Part shown: positions 46,109-54,029 of the stretch, piece after piece
How positions within the stretch are numbered: position 1 is the stretch's first letter
Layout of the letters: every line of letters begins with the position of its first letter
DNA from: Paenibacillus sp. UNC499MF
Lineage (GTDB): Bacteria; Bacillota; Bacilli; Paenibacillales; NBRC-103111
Direction of reading: 5' to 3'
Length of the DNA: 64,000 nucleotides
Assembly: GCF_900107975.1 (NCBI RefSeq)
Contig: NZ_FNVF01000001.1
Span: 480,323-544,322 of the forward strand
The notes under the pieces: model-generated
Databases searched by the model: none
What the model was told of the DNA's origin: nothing
What the model saw: the letters and a program-made list of their open reading frames with translations, nothing else
Program-made: the position numbers and the translations under genes

Positions 46109-47878
46109 TTGAGTAAGCGCTTTAACACAATAAATGGAAATGATTTTATGCAGATGGTGTTTGCTGGAGCTGACAACCTTCGCAGAAATGTGGACCGGGT
46201 GAACGGGTTGAACGTTTTCCCCGTCCCTGACGGAGATACCGGAACGAATATGAACCTGACGCTGACGTCGGGTGTAGAAGAACTGAAACGCAAGCCGTCC
46301 GCACACATCGGGAAGGCGGCGGAAGCTTTGTCCAAGGGACTGCTCATGGGCGCCCGGGGTAACTCCGGCGTGATTCTGTCCCAGCTTTTCAGAGGCTTCG
46401 CCAAGTATACGCACGATATGGAATCGATCGATGTGCAGCAGTTTGCGGCGGCTTTGCAGCAGGGTGTGGACACCGCTTATAAAGCGGTCGTCAAGCCCGT
46501 GGAAGGCACCGTGCTGACTGTGTCCAAGGAGGCGGCGAAGCATGCCGTCGCCTCGGCAAGACGCTGTGCGGACGTCACGGAGCTCGTGGAAGAGGTGCTG
46601 AAGCAGGCGACCGAAACCTTGTCCAAAACGCCGGACATGCTTCCCGTCCTCAAGCAGGTAGGCGTAGTCGACGCGGGCGGGCAGGGTCTTGTCTGCATTT
46701 ACGAAGGATTCGTTTCCGCACTGAACGGTGTGCAGCAGGAGGACACGTCCTCCTTTATCGTTGCGGACGCGCCCGTCCTCGGACAGGCGGCCAGGGACAA
46801 GGACATTGCAACGCTCCAGCTCGCTCCCGAGGCCCATCACATGGACCGCACGAGCCCCGCGCAGCTTCACATGTCTACGGACGATATCGAATTCGGCTAC
46901 TGCACCGAGTTTTTGCTGAAAGTCGTTCCCGGCAAGACGAAAGGGATCGAATTCAACGAAATTAATTTCCGCAGCCAACTGGGCAAGCATGGGGATTCGC
47001 TGCTTGTCGTTGCGGACGATGAGCTTGTCAAGGTTCATATTCATGCGGAATATCCCGGACAAGTCATGAACCTTGCGATGGAATACGGAGATCTGACCCG
47101 GATCAAAATCGAGAACATGCGCGATCAGCATTCGCATATCCTGGAAGAAGCGGCTGAAGTTTATGAGCGTGCCGCCGAAGAGGAAGCGCAGCGCTCCGTT
47201 GTGCCGGCCGCCAAAGAACTCAAGCCGTACGGGTTCGTAGCCGTGGCTCTGGGCCAGGGCATCACGGAAATCTTCACAAGCGTTGGCGTGGATGTCGTTT
47301 TGTCCGGCGGACAGACGATGAATCCGAGCACGGAAGACGTGGTGAAGGCAATCCGGCAGATCGATGCGGAAACCGTGTTTATTCTGCCCAATAACTCCAA
47401 TATCATCATGGCCGCGAAGCAGGCGAAAGACCTCGTGGAAGACAAGCGGATTATCGTTATTCCGACGAAATCGATTCCGCAGGGCCTCGCTTCCATTTTG
47501 GCATTCCAGGAAAAAGCGGCTCCCGACGTCAACGAACAAACCATGAACGAGGCGATCCAAGGCGTTCGTTCCGGTCAGGTTACCTTTGCGGTGCGCGATA
47601 CGTCCATCGACGGCATCGAAATCAAAGAGGGTCATTTTATCGGCATTGAGGACGGAAAAATCGTCGTATCCGAGCCGGAGCTTGTCGAAGCGAGCCAGAA
47701 GCTTCTGGATCATATGATCCGCGAAGCCGAAATCGTGACGATCCTGACGGGCGAAGATGCCAGCGACGAGCAGACGGAGCAGCTTACCGCCTATATCGAA
47801 GCCCGGTATCCGAATGTGGAGATCGAGCTTCATCCCGGCGGACAGCCGCTGTACGCCTATATATTTTCCGTAGAGTAA
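46109..47878 (+). CDS. fakA: Fatty acid kinase catalytic subunit FakA (YloV, DhaL/DAK2 domain)
   Basis: The 589-residue protein starts with a DhaL ATP-binding domain (NGLNVFPVPDGDTGTNMNLTL region and GARGNSGVILSQ), followed by a middle domain with HMDRTSPAQ-like linker and a C-terminal FakB-interacting part ending HPGGQPLYAYIFSVE. FakA phosphorylates fatty acids bound to a FakB (DegV) protein for phospholipid synthesis. The start is TTG with AAGGAG about 7 bases upstream. The next gene encodes a DegV protein, the likely partner. Confidence 0.9.
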   Translation: MSKRFNTINGNDFMQMVFAGADNLRRNVDRVNGLNVFPVPDGDTGTNMNLTLTSGVEELKRKPSAHIGKAAEALSKGLLMGARGNSGVILSQLFRGFAKYTHDMESIDVQQFAAALQQGVDTAYKAVVKPVEGTVLTVSKEAAKHAVASARRCADVTELVEEVLKQATETLSKTPDMLPVLKQVGVVDAGGQGLVCIYEGFVSALNGVQQEDTSSFIVADAPVLGQAARDKDIATLQLAPEAHHMDRTSPAQLHMSTDDIEFGYCTEFLLKVVPGKTKGIEFNEINFRSQLGKHGDSLLVVADDELVKVHIHAEYPGQVMNLAMEYGDLTRIKIENMRDQHSHILEEAAEVYERAAEEEAQRSVVPAAKELKPYGFVAVALGQGITEIFTSVGVDVVLSGGQTMNPSTEDVVKAIRQIDAETVFILPNNSNIIMAAKQAKDLVEDKRIIVIPTKSIPQGLASILAFQEKAAPDVNEQTMNEAIQGVRSGQVTFAVRDTSIDGIEIKEGHFIGIEDGKIVVSEPELVEASQKLLDHMIREAEIVTILTGEDASDEQTEQLTAYIEARYPNVEIELHPGGQPLYAYIFSVE

Positions 47879-47893
47879 GAGAGGGGTTTGCAT

Positions 47894-48748
47894 ATGAGCC
47901 GTGTTCGTATTGTAACGGACAGCACGTCGGATATTCCGGAAGCTACCCGTGAAAAACTCGGTATTGAAATGGTTCCGCTCAAAATCCACCTCGACGGAGA
48001 AACTTATCTGGATGCGGTTACCCTGGATGCGGAGCAGTTTTATCATAAGCTGGTCGCCGCTCACAGTATGCCGACAACCTCTCAGCCTTCGCCCGCGGAA
48101 TTTCTTGCCCTTTACGAGAAACTGCTGGCCGAGGATCCCGAGGTTCAAATTTTATCGATTCATCTGTCGTCGGCCATGAGCGGGACTTACCAGTCCGCCC
48201 TGCTGGCCAAATCGATGCTGGATGAGGAAGACCGGGTACAAGTGATCGATTCCAAAACCGCGTGTTACGGAATCGGCGCCCTTGTCGTAGCCGCGGCGGA
48301 AGCGGCCCGGGAAGGCAAAAGCCTGGAAGAATGCGTGGAGATCGTGCGGAAAATCCGCGAATCCTTCGTCATCTACTTCCTTGTCGATACGCTCGAATAT
48401 TTGCAAAAAGGGGGCAGAATCGGCAAAGCGTCCGCTTTGATCGGTTCCCTGCTCAACATTAAGCCGATTCTGTCCGTAGATCCCGAAGGAGAAATCGCTT
48501 CGGTGGATAAAGTACGCGGCCAAAAGAAGGCGATGGCCCGGATTATCGAAATGATGCGGCGGGACATTCCCGGCGGGGAAATTCATATCAGCGTGGCGCA
48601 CGCGAACAACACGGAAGCGGCGGAAGAGCTGTACCGCCTTATCGAGCAGAACTTTACGATCAAGAGCATGCAGTACATTACCATCGGTCCGGTTATCGGA
48701 ACCCATGCGGGACCGGGGACCGTAGCCGCATTCGTGAGTCCGGCCTGA
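47894..48748 (+). CDS. DegV family fatty-acid-binding protein (FakB-type)
   Basis: The 284-residue protein has the DegV fold: VRIVTDSTSDIPE, the lipid-binding TSQPSPAEF segment, LSSAMSGTYQSA and DSKTACYGIGALV, and the late GPVIGTHAGPGTVA. These proteins hold a fatty acid for phosphorylation by FakA. Adjacency to fakA, 15 bases apart, supports this pairing. In B. subtilis this slot is occupied by sdaAB-sdaAA. ATG 47894 is preferred to the TTG two codons upstream. Confidence 0.9.
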   Translation: MSRVRIVTDSTSDIPEATREKLGIEMVPLKIHLDGETYLDAVTLDAEQFYHKLVAAHSMPTTSQPSPAEFLALYEKLLAEDPEVQILSIHLSSAMSGTYQSALLAKSMLDEEDRVQVIDSKTACYGIGALVVAAAEAAREGKSLEECVEIVRKIRESFVIYFLVDTLEYLQKGGRIGKASALIGSLLNIKPILSVDPEGEIASVDKVRGQKKAMARIIEMMRRDIPGGEIHISVAHANNTEAAEELYRLIEQNFTIKSMQYITIGPVIGTHAGPGTVAAFVSPA

Positions 48749-48749
48749 C

Positions 48750-50795
48750 ATGGATCTTAACGAAATTCCGGTTACGGAAGTCCGCGGAATCGGCGGACAG
48801 AAAGCCGAAGAACTGCAGGCGCTTGGCATTACCCGTGTTGCTCATCTGCTCGAGTACTACCCGTTCCGCTACGAAGATTACTCCATCCGCGATCTGACCC
48901 AGGTCAAGGACGGAGAGAAAATTACCGTGCAGGGCAAGATTATGTCCGAGCCTGTCCTGCAAAGGTACGGCCGCAAAAACAGACTCAGCTGCAAAGTGGT
49001 CATTGACCACTTTTTTGTTACCGCCGTCTGGTTTAACCGGCCGTTCCTGAAAGACCAGCTCGTTCCCGGACGGGAAATTGTCCTGACGGGCAAATGGGAC
49101 CAGCGCCGTCATCAGATGACGGTTTCGGATTCCGAATTTCCCGATAAGGGAACTTCCAAGACCGGCACTTTGCAGCCGGTCTATTCCGTTGGCGGCTCCC
49201 TTACCCAGCATTTTATGCGCAAGGCGACGGCTCAGGCGCTTACCCAGTACGGGGCCATGGTAAGGGAGATCGTCCCGGCGGAGCTGCTGCGCAAATACCG
49301 CCTGCTGCCCCGCAGAAGGGCGATGGAGATCATTCACCGTCCCCAGGGTACGGAGGACGGTAACGAGGCCCGCCGCCGGATGGTGTACGAGGAGCTGTTC
49401 CTGTTCCAGCTCAAAATGCACGCCTTCCGGGCCATCACGCGCAGCCGCGCCGACGGGCTCGCCCAGCAGGTGGACCTGCCGAAGGTGCGCGCCTTCGTGC
49501 GCGGCCTGCCGTTCACGCTGACGCCCTCGCAGAAGAAGGTTATCGCGGAGATCCTGCAGGACATGCAGGAGCCTTACACGATGAACCGGCTGCTTCAGGG
49601 CGATGTCGGAGCGGGCAAGACCGTCGTCGCCGCGGCGGCGCTCTACGCGACCGTAACGGCCGGCTGTCAGGGCGCTCTCATGGTGCCGACGGAGATCCTC
49701 GCCGAACAGCATAACCGCTCGCTGACGGCGATGTTCGAGCCCTACGGGCTGCAGGTCGCCCTGCTTACCGGCAGCACGACCGCCCGCCAGCGGCGGGAGA
49801 TTCTCGCGTCCCTGCAAATGGGCATGCTCGATATTCTGGTCGGCACCCATGCCCTTATCCAGGAAGACGTCTTCTTCCGCAAGCTGGGCCTTGTCGTCAC
49901 CGACGAGCAGCACCGGTTCGGGGTGAACCAGCGCAGCATTCTGCGGCGCAAGGGGATGAACCCCGACGTGCTGACGATGACGGCGACACCGATTCCCCGG
50001 ACGCTGGCGATTACGGCGTTCGGCGATCTTGACGTCTCGACGCTCCGGGAGCTTCCGAAGGGCCGCAAACCCATCAAAACGTACTGGGTGCGGCACGAAA
50101 TGTTCGACCGGGTGCTCGGCTTTATCCGCCGGGAAGCGGATGCGGGCCGCCAGGCTTACGTGATCTGCCCGCTGATCGAAGAGTCGGAGAAGCTGGACGT
50201 GCAGAATGCGATAGACGTGCACGTCCAGCTTCAGCAGGCGTTCCCCGATTTGAAGGTCGGTCTGCTGCACGGGCGGATGGCTGCGGCCGAGAAAGACGAG
50301 ATCATGCGCCGGTTCAAGGACGGCGAGATCCACACGCTCGTATCCACAACGGTCATCGAGGTCGGTGTGGACGTGCCGAATGCGACACTCATGGTCGTAT
50401 ATGACGCGGACCGCTTCGGCTTGTCACAGCTGCACCAGCTGCGGGGCCGGGTCGGGCGCGGGGAGCACCAGTCGTTCTGCGTCCTGATCGCCGATCCGAA
50501 AACCGAGGTCGGCAAGGAACGGATGCAGGCGATGACGGATACGACGGACGGCTTCGAAATCGCCCGGCGTGATCTGGAGCTTCGCGGACCCGGAGATTTC
50601 TTCGGCACGAAGCAGAGCGGCCTGCCCGACTTCCGGATCGCCGACATGATGGTCGATTTCGAAACGATGGAGCTGGCCCGGGACGATGCCGCCGAGCTTG
50701 TAGCGCGGCAGGAGTTCTGGACGGCTGCGGAATATATCCCGCTTCGTGACTTTCTCCAGCGGGAGCTTATTTTCGACGGGGATATCATGGACTGA
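48750..50795 (+). CDS. recG: ATP-dependent DNA helicase RecG
   Basis: The 681-residue protein has an N-terminal wedge OB domain (about 1-190), helicase motifs GDVGAGKTVVA and DEQH, MTATPIPRTLA, and QLRGRVGRGEHQS, and the C-terminal GTKQSGLPDFRIAD region. It remodels stalled forks and Holliday junctions. It starts one base after the degV stop, so translation is coupled. A strong terminator follows; fapR, its neighbour in B. subtilis, is absent. Confidence 0.95.
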   Translation: MDLNEIPVTEVRGIGGQKAEELQALGITRVAHLLEYYPFRYEDYSIRDLTQVKDGEKITVQGKIMSEPVLQRYGRKNRLSCKVVIDHFFVTAVWFNRPFLKDQLVPGREIVLTGKWDQRRHQMTVSDSEFPDKGTSKTGTLQPVYSVGGSLTQHFMRKATAQALTQYGAMVREIVPAELLRKYRLLPRRRAMEIIHRPQGTEDGNEARRRMVYEELFLFQLKMHAFRAITRSRADGLAQQVDLPKVRAFVRGLPFTLTPSQKKVIAEILQDMQEPYTMNRLLQGDVGAGKTVVAAAALYATVTAGCQGALMVPTEILAEQHNRSLTAMFEPYGLQVALLTGSTTARQRREILASLQMGMLDILVGTHALIQEDVFFRKLGLVVTDEQHRFGVNQRSILRRKGMNPDVLTMTATPIPRTLAITAFGDLDVSTLRELPKGRKPIKTYWVRHEMFDRVLGFIRREADAGRQAYVICPLIEESEKLDVQNAIDVHVQLQQAFPDLKVGLLHGRMAAAEKDEIMRRFKDGEIHTLVSTTVIEVGVDVPNATLMVVYDADRFGLSQLHQLRGRVGRGEHQSFCVLIADPKTEVGKERMQAMTDTTDGFEIARRDLELRGPGDFFGTKQSGLPDFRIADMMVDFETMELARDDAAELVARQEFWTAAEYIPLRDFLQRELIFDGDIMD

Positions 50796-50813
50796 GGAAT
50801 GGCTTAAACAGAC

Positions 50814-50847
50814 AAAAACCGACCGGCGCTGCCGGCCGGTTTTTTTG
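50814..50847 (+). terminator. Terminator of recG
   Basis: AAAAACCG-A-CCGGC pairs with GCCGG-C-CGGTTTTT around GCT, followed by TT. Confidence 0.9.
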
Positions 50848-51210
50848 TGCCATTGCGCGAAACTTTCAGCGTGGTGCTCGGCGTCACATAACGATGGTCA
50901 ACCACGCGTGATGTTCCCGGCGCGTCAGGGGCTTGGCGTCACATGGGTTGACGCCATTCCTGGGACTCTACCCGGCCACCGCGCGCTTGGGATTCGTACC
51001 CTAGTGGAATCGTTCTTCGCTGCGCGAGGCGGCCCGTGTTTGTGGACCGGGGCCGGGAAACCCGGGCGAATCTTCCACCCGGTTGAAACTTGAACGAGAA
51101 TACGATCCTGCCGCCGAACGGGCCGTAAGCTTGTCCATCCGTAAAATCTAGGCACATCCGGGCACTTGCCGACATATGTTAGCAGGGATGGATAACGGGG
51201 AGGTGTTCAA
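50848..51210. other. Noncoding stretch with short direct and inverted repeats
   Basis: No frame here looks like a protein and no RNA gene was recognised. GGCGTCACAT occurs twice (starting about 50879 and 50935), the second time as the arm of a perfect GGCGTCA/TGACGCC hairpin. GCGTGGT and ACCACGC arms enclose the first copy. The sequence is GC-rich and sits at the synteny break after recG. The last 15 bases hold the GGGGAGGTG site of the next gene. Confidence 0.4.
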
Positions 51211-51498
51211 GTGAGCTATCAGCAATATGGAATCGATCCGGCTCTGGTCGAACGCGTGAAATGGAAAATGAAAAACCCTGAAATTAAAGAACGCATCAAA
51301 AGGCTGCTGGAAGGGGTCACGAAGTACGATCTGCAGAACCGGCAGAAGGTCGCCGCTTTCGTCGCCCAGTTTTCCAAAGTGCTGGGCGAACCGCTTACCC
51401 AAGCCCAGTCGTCGTCTCTGATTGATTTTGTCATCGCCCAAAAAATCGACCCCAACAACACGTTCCATTTATTAAAGCTGTGGGGAATGTTCCGTTAA
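51211..51498 (+). CDS. SpoVIF-like small sporulation protein
   Basis: The 95-residue helical protein resembles the stage VI sporulation protein F family of Bacilli in its second half: a DLQNRQKVAAFVAQFSKVLG region, EPLTQAQSSSLIDFVIAQKI and a DPNNTFHLLKLWGMF ending. SpoVIF is involved in spore coat assembly; the identity here is probable, not proven. The start is GTG after GGGGAGGTG. It is converging with yolD and shares a bidirectional terminator. Confidence 0.6.
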   Translation: MSYQQYGIDPALVERVKWKMKNPEIKERIKRLLEGVTKYDLQNRQKVAAFVAQFSKVLGEPLTQAQSSSLIDFVIAQKIDPNNTFHLLKLWGMFR

Positions 51499-51563
51499 AA
51501 AAGACTGGTGAATCCCGAAGATGACAGGCACGAAAGGTTCCGTTATTTTTCGTGCTCATCTAC

Positions 51564-51608
51564 AAAAAAACCGTCTATTCTTCGATAAAGAAGAGAGACG
51601 GTTTTTTG
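51564..51608. terminator. Bidirectional terminator between the SpoVIF-like gene and yolD
   Basis: AAAAAACCGTCT pairs with AGACGGTTTTTT, extended by an inner TTCTTC/GAAGAG pairing. A further hairpin (GCACGAAA with TTTCGTGC-like arm) lies just upstream. Confidence 0.85.
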
Positions 51609-51712
51609 CTTTTTTGGTTTTTGCGGCAGATTTGTCCGGACAGGACTCTGTTTATTCCCGGATATTCGGAGCGGATAGTTCCTATTTTACCAGAGCCCGC
51701 CGAAACGGGATT

Positions 51713-52072
51713 TTAATCGCTGATTCTGAGAATATCGTCAAAAGCGAGCCGGCGCACATCGCCCGGTACTTCAAGATGGATTTCCTGCTTCAGAGCGTCG
51801 ATGCGGCGGACAATCCCGGTTATTTCCTCGTCCTCGAAAGGGCCGAATACCGTCACGGTCAGCACCCGCCCCGTTGTTTTCGCCCGGGCCAGCAGGCTGC
51901 CGATGCGCTGGCGCTCTTCGTCTTCCAGAGACGGGTGAGCCCGGCGGTTCAGTTCCCGCTGGTGCCGCAGGTAGGCTTCCTTATGCTCGGGCAGCATCAT
52001 CCGGGACGATTCGTACAAGCCGTTTCCTTGAAGCTTCTTGCCTGTTTTGGAACCGGCGGAAGAAGATTTCAC
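51713..52072 (-). CDS. YolD-like family protein
   Basis: The 119-residue protein matches YolD: NGLYESSRMMLPEHKEAYL, LEDEERQRIGSLLARA, and VFGPFEDEEITGIVRRIDALK. YolD/YqjX proteins accompany Y-family polymerases in Bacilli and are thought to be accessory to SOS mutagenesis. Its start overlaps the stop of the polymerase gene (4 bases), so the two form one operon. Confidence 0.85.
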   Translation of the reverse strand: MKSSSAGSKTGKKLQGNGLYESSRMMLPEHKEAYLRHQRELNRRAHPSLEDEERQRIGSLLARAKTTGRVLTVTVFGPFEDEEITGIVRRIDALKQEIHLEVPGDVRRLAFDDILRISD

Positions 52073-53316
52073 TTGTAATGACCTCCGATCTTATGGGATC
52101 TGTCCTTGGCCTGGCCGGCCGGTGTGGCGGAAACCGCGCGCATGATGGCGGTGCTTCCGAACCGCTGCCGGATCGTATCCGTCGTCCGTTCCAGAGCGAT
52201 TTTGCGCTCCTCGTCTCCGAACATGAGCAGCTGATATTGATCATCGGGCACGAGGTCTCCGAGCGTGACCCCGACCTTGCGGACGGGAAGGCCGTCCCAA
52301 TGCTTGCGGAACAGCAGTTGCGCCGTCTCGTAGACCGTATCGGTGAGCTGCGTCGGGTCCGGGAGTTTCATTTGGCGGTAAAAACCGCTCGGATGATCGT
52401 AATCCGCGCCCTGACAGCCGACGGAGACGACTTGGCCCTTACGGCCCTTGGCGCGGCAGCGCTGGCATACCAGCTCGGAGAGCTCAAGCAGCACGACTTT
52501 GATTTCTTCGGCCGTCGCATAGTCGCGGGGTAGCGTCATCTGATGGCCGACGGCCTTCTGCCCCTCGTGAGTCTGAGGAGTTACCGGAGAAGGATCGATG
52601 CCGTTGGCTACCCGCCAGATGACTTCTCCGTTGATTCCCCAGCGGGCGCGAAGGCGGGCCAGAGGGGTTTTTGCCAGGTCGCCGACGGTAAGGATGCCCA
52701 TGCGGTTAAGATGCCGGGTCATCCGGGACCCGATCAGATAGGTTTTGCTGACGGGCAGTTCCCAGAGGCTTGCAATTTCGTTTTTGGGCAGCACGAAGAT
52801 GCCCTCCCGGTTTTTTTTGGCGAAATTGTCGCAGGCCATTTTGGCGAGTACTTTGTTCTCGCTGATGCCGACACGGGTCCATACGCCGGTTTGCTGCAGC
52901 ACTTTGTGCTGGATGTCTCTGGCGATTTCGACCGGTGTGCCGAAGAGATGCAGGCTGCCCGTTACATCGAGGTACTGTTCATCAATGCTGAACGGCTCCA
53001 CGAGATCGGTGTACGTTTGGAGAATGGCCGTAATCTGCATGGAGACTTTAATGTACTCTTCCATCCGGGGGCGGATAACGACGGCCTCGGGGCATTTCCG
53101 GAGGGCCTCGCCCAGCCTTTCGGCCGTTGTGACGCCATGCGCTTTAGCGAGGGGGCAGGCGGCCAGGATAATGCCCGAACGGCGGGCGGGATCGCCCGCT
53201 ACGACAACAGGCTTATCGCGGAATTCGGGATGAGCGGCTTTTTCCACGGATGCGTAAAAAGACTGGCAGTCCGCCAGCATGATGATACGTTTGCCTTGCT
53301 CGGGGAAGGCGGTCAT
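52069..53316 (-). CDS. Y-family DNA polymerase (UvrX/YqjW type)
   Basis: The 415-residue lesion-bypass polymerase has the metal-binding sites LADCQSFYASVE and SIDEQYLDV (Asp and Asp-Glu), the palm KMACDNFAKKN segment, helix-hairpin-helix GILTVGDLAKTPL and a little-finger domain. Association with yolD and LexA boxes points to UvrX/YqjW rather than plain DinB. The frame is open to 53355, but GGCAGGTG supports ATG 53316. Two LexA-like boxes lie 49-96 bases upstream of the start. Confidence 0.9.
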   Translation of the reverse strand: MTAFPEQGKRIIMLADCQSFYASVEKAAHPEFRDKPVVVAGDPARRSGIILAACPLAKAHGVTTAERLGEALRKCPEAVVIRPRMEEYIKVSMQITAILQTYTDLVEPFSIDEQYLDVTGSLHLFGTPVEIARDIQHKVLQQTGVWTRVGISENKVLAKMACDNFAKKNREGIFVLPKNEIASLWELPVSKTYLIGSRMTRHLNRMGILTVGDLAKTPLARLRARWGINGEVIWRVANGIDPSPVTPQTHEGQKAVGHQMTLPRDYATAEEIKVVLLELSELVCQRCRAKGRKGQVVSVGCQGADYDHPSGFYRQMKLPDPTQLTDTVYETAQLLFRKHWDGLPVRKVGVTLGDLVPDDQYQLLMFGDEERKIALERTTDTIRQRFGSTAIMRAVSATPAGQAKDRSHKIGGHYK

Positions 53317-53364
53317 CGGTAACACCTGCCATTTTGTCGGAATGATAACATGCATTCGGATAAG

Positions 53365-53378
53365 GGAACTTGTGTTCG
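53365..53378. promoter_or_regulatory. LexA (SOS) box upstream of the Y-family polymerase gene
   Basis: GGAAC-TTGT-GTTCG matches the Bacillus box CGAAC-N4-GTTCG at 9 of 10 fixed positions. Confidence 0.7.
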
Positions 53379-53398
53379 TGTCTGTAATTAACCATACA

Positions 53399-53412
53399 CG
53401 AACGTTTATTCG
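53399..53412. promoter_or_regulatory. Second LexA-like box upstream of the polymerase gene
   Basis: CGAAC-GTTT-ATTCG matches at 9 of 10 fixed positions. It ends directly before the stop codon of the YhjD-like gene. Confidence 0.6.
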
Positions 53413-53413
53413 G

Positions 53414-53818
53414 TTAACAACCGGTAATGTTTGCCTGCCCGGTATTTTCGGTGCCGGACCCGGCGGCGGAATCCAGGTACGTCTCCAGTGCGGTAACGAT
53501 CTCGGCGCGGATCAGCCGCCACAGCAAAGAAAAGCGGTGGTGGTAGCCGCGGCATATGTAGGCGATGTTCATCCCTTCCGTCGTGCGCCTTTGCTCGTAA
53601 ATCCGGATGCCCCGCCGGCGGAACTGCTTGCGTAAAAAAGCCATGTCGGCCGTAACGCGATCCTGGATCAGGCGAAGATGGCCGATCAGCGGCTCGGGAA
53701 GTTTGCCGGAGCTTTCCAGCAGCGAAATGTTCTTTTCCAGTACGTCCAGCAGAACCGGAAGCAGCACATACCGCTTAACGAGCATGGAATCGTCACGGGT
53801 TTGCAAAGGCGGCTGCAT
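53414..53818 (-). CDS. YhjD-like protein of unknown function
   Basis: The 134-residue basic, helical protein resembles YhjD of B. subtilis: LVKRYVLLPVLLDVLEKNI near the start and GIRIYEQ, ICRGYHHRFSLLWRLIRAEI in the second half. Its activity is unknown. A GAGGAG site precedes the ATG. A LexA-like box with 9 of 10 matches and a weaker one lie 23-72 bases upstream, so it is probably DNA-damage inducible and belongs with the downstream polymerase genes. Confidence 0.75.
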   Translation of the reverse strand: MQPPLQTRDDSMLVKRYVLLPVLLDVLEKNISLLESSGKLPEPLIGHLRLIQDRVTADMAFLRKQFRRRGIRIYEQRRTTEGMNIAYICRGYHHRFSLLWRLIRAEIVTALETYLDSAAGSGTENTGQANITGC

Positions 53819-53875
53819 GATGTCTCACTCCTCGGGTATGGAAACGTATGTTCTTATGTAGTATATTCAGAATAA

Positions 53876-53889
53876 CGAACATATATTCG
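53876..53889. promoter_or_regulatory. LexA-like box upstream of the YhjD-like gene
   Basis: CGAAC-ATAT-ATTCG matches at 9 of 10 fixed positions, 58 bases before the ATG at 53818. A weaker copy (GAAAC-GTAT-GTTCT, 53841-53854) lies between them. It is also about 140 bases upstream of the divergent HD-GYP gene. Confidence 0.65.
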
Positions 53890-54029
53890 ATTTTCAAGAA
53901 GAGAATTATTTGGCATTTTTGAGTGAAATTCGCCAGTTCTGTACTCCTTTTGCGTGTAGCCGTAAAAAAAGAGATCATGGTACAATAAAAAAAGAGCAAC
54001 ATGCCATTTATTGGGAGAGGGGACGCATC

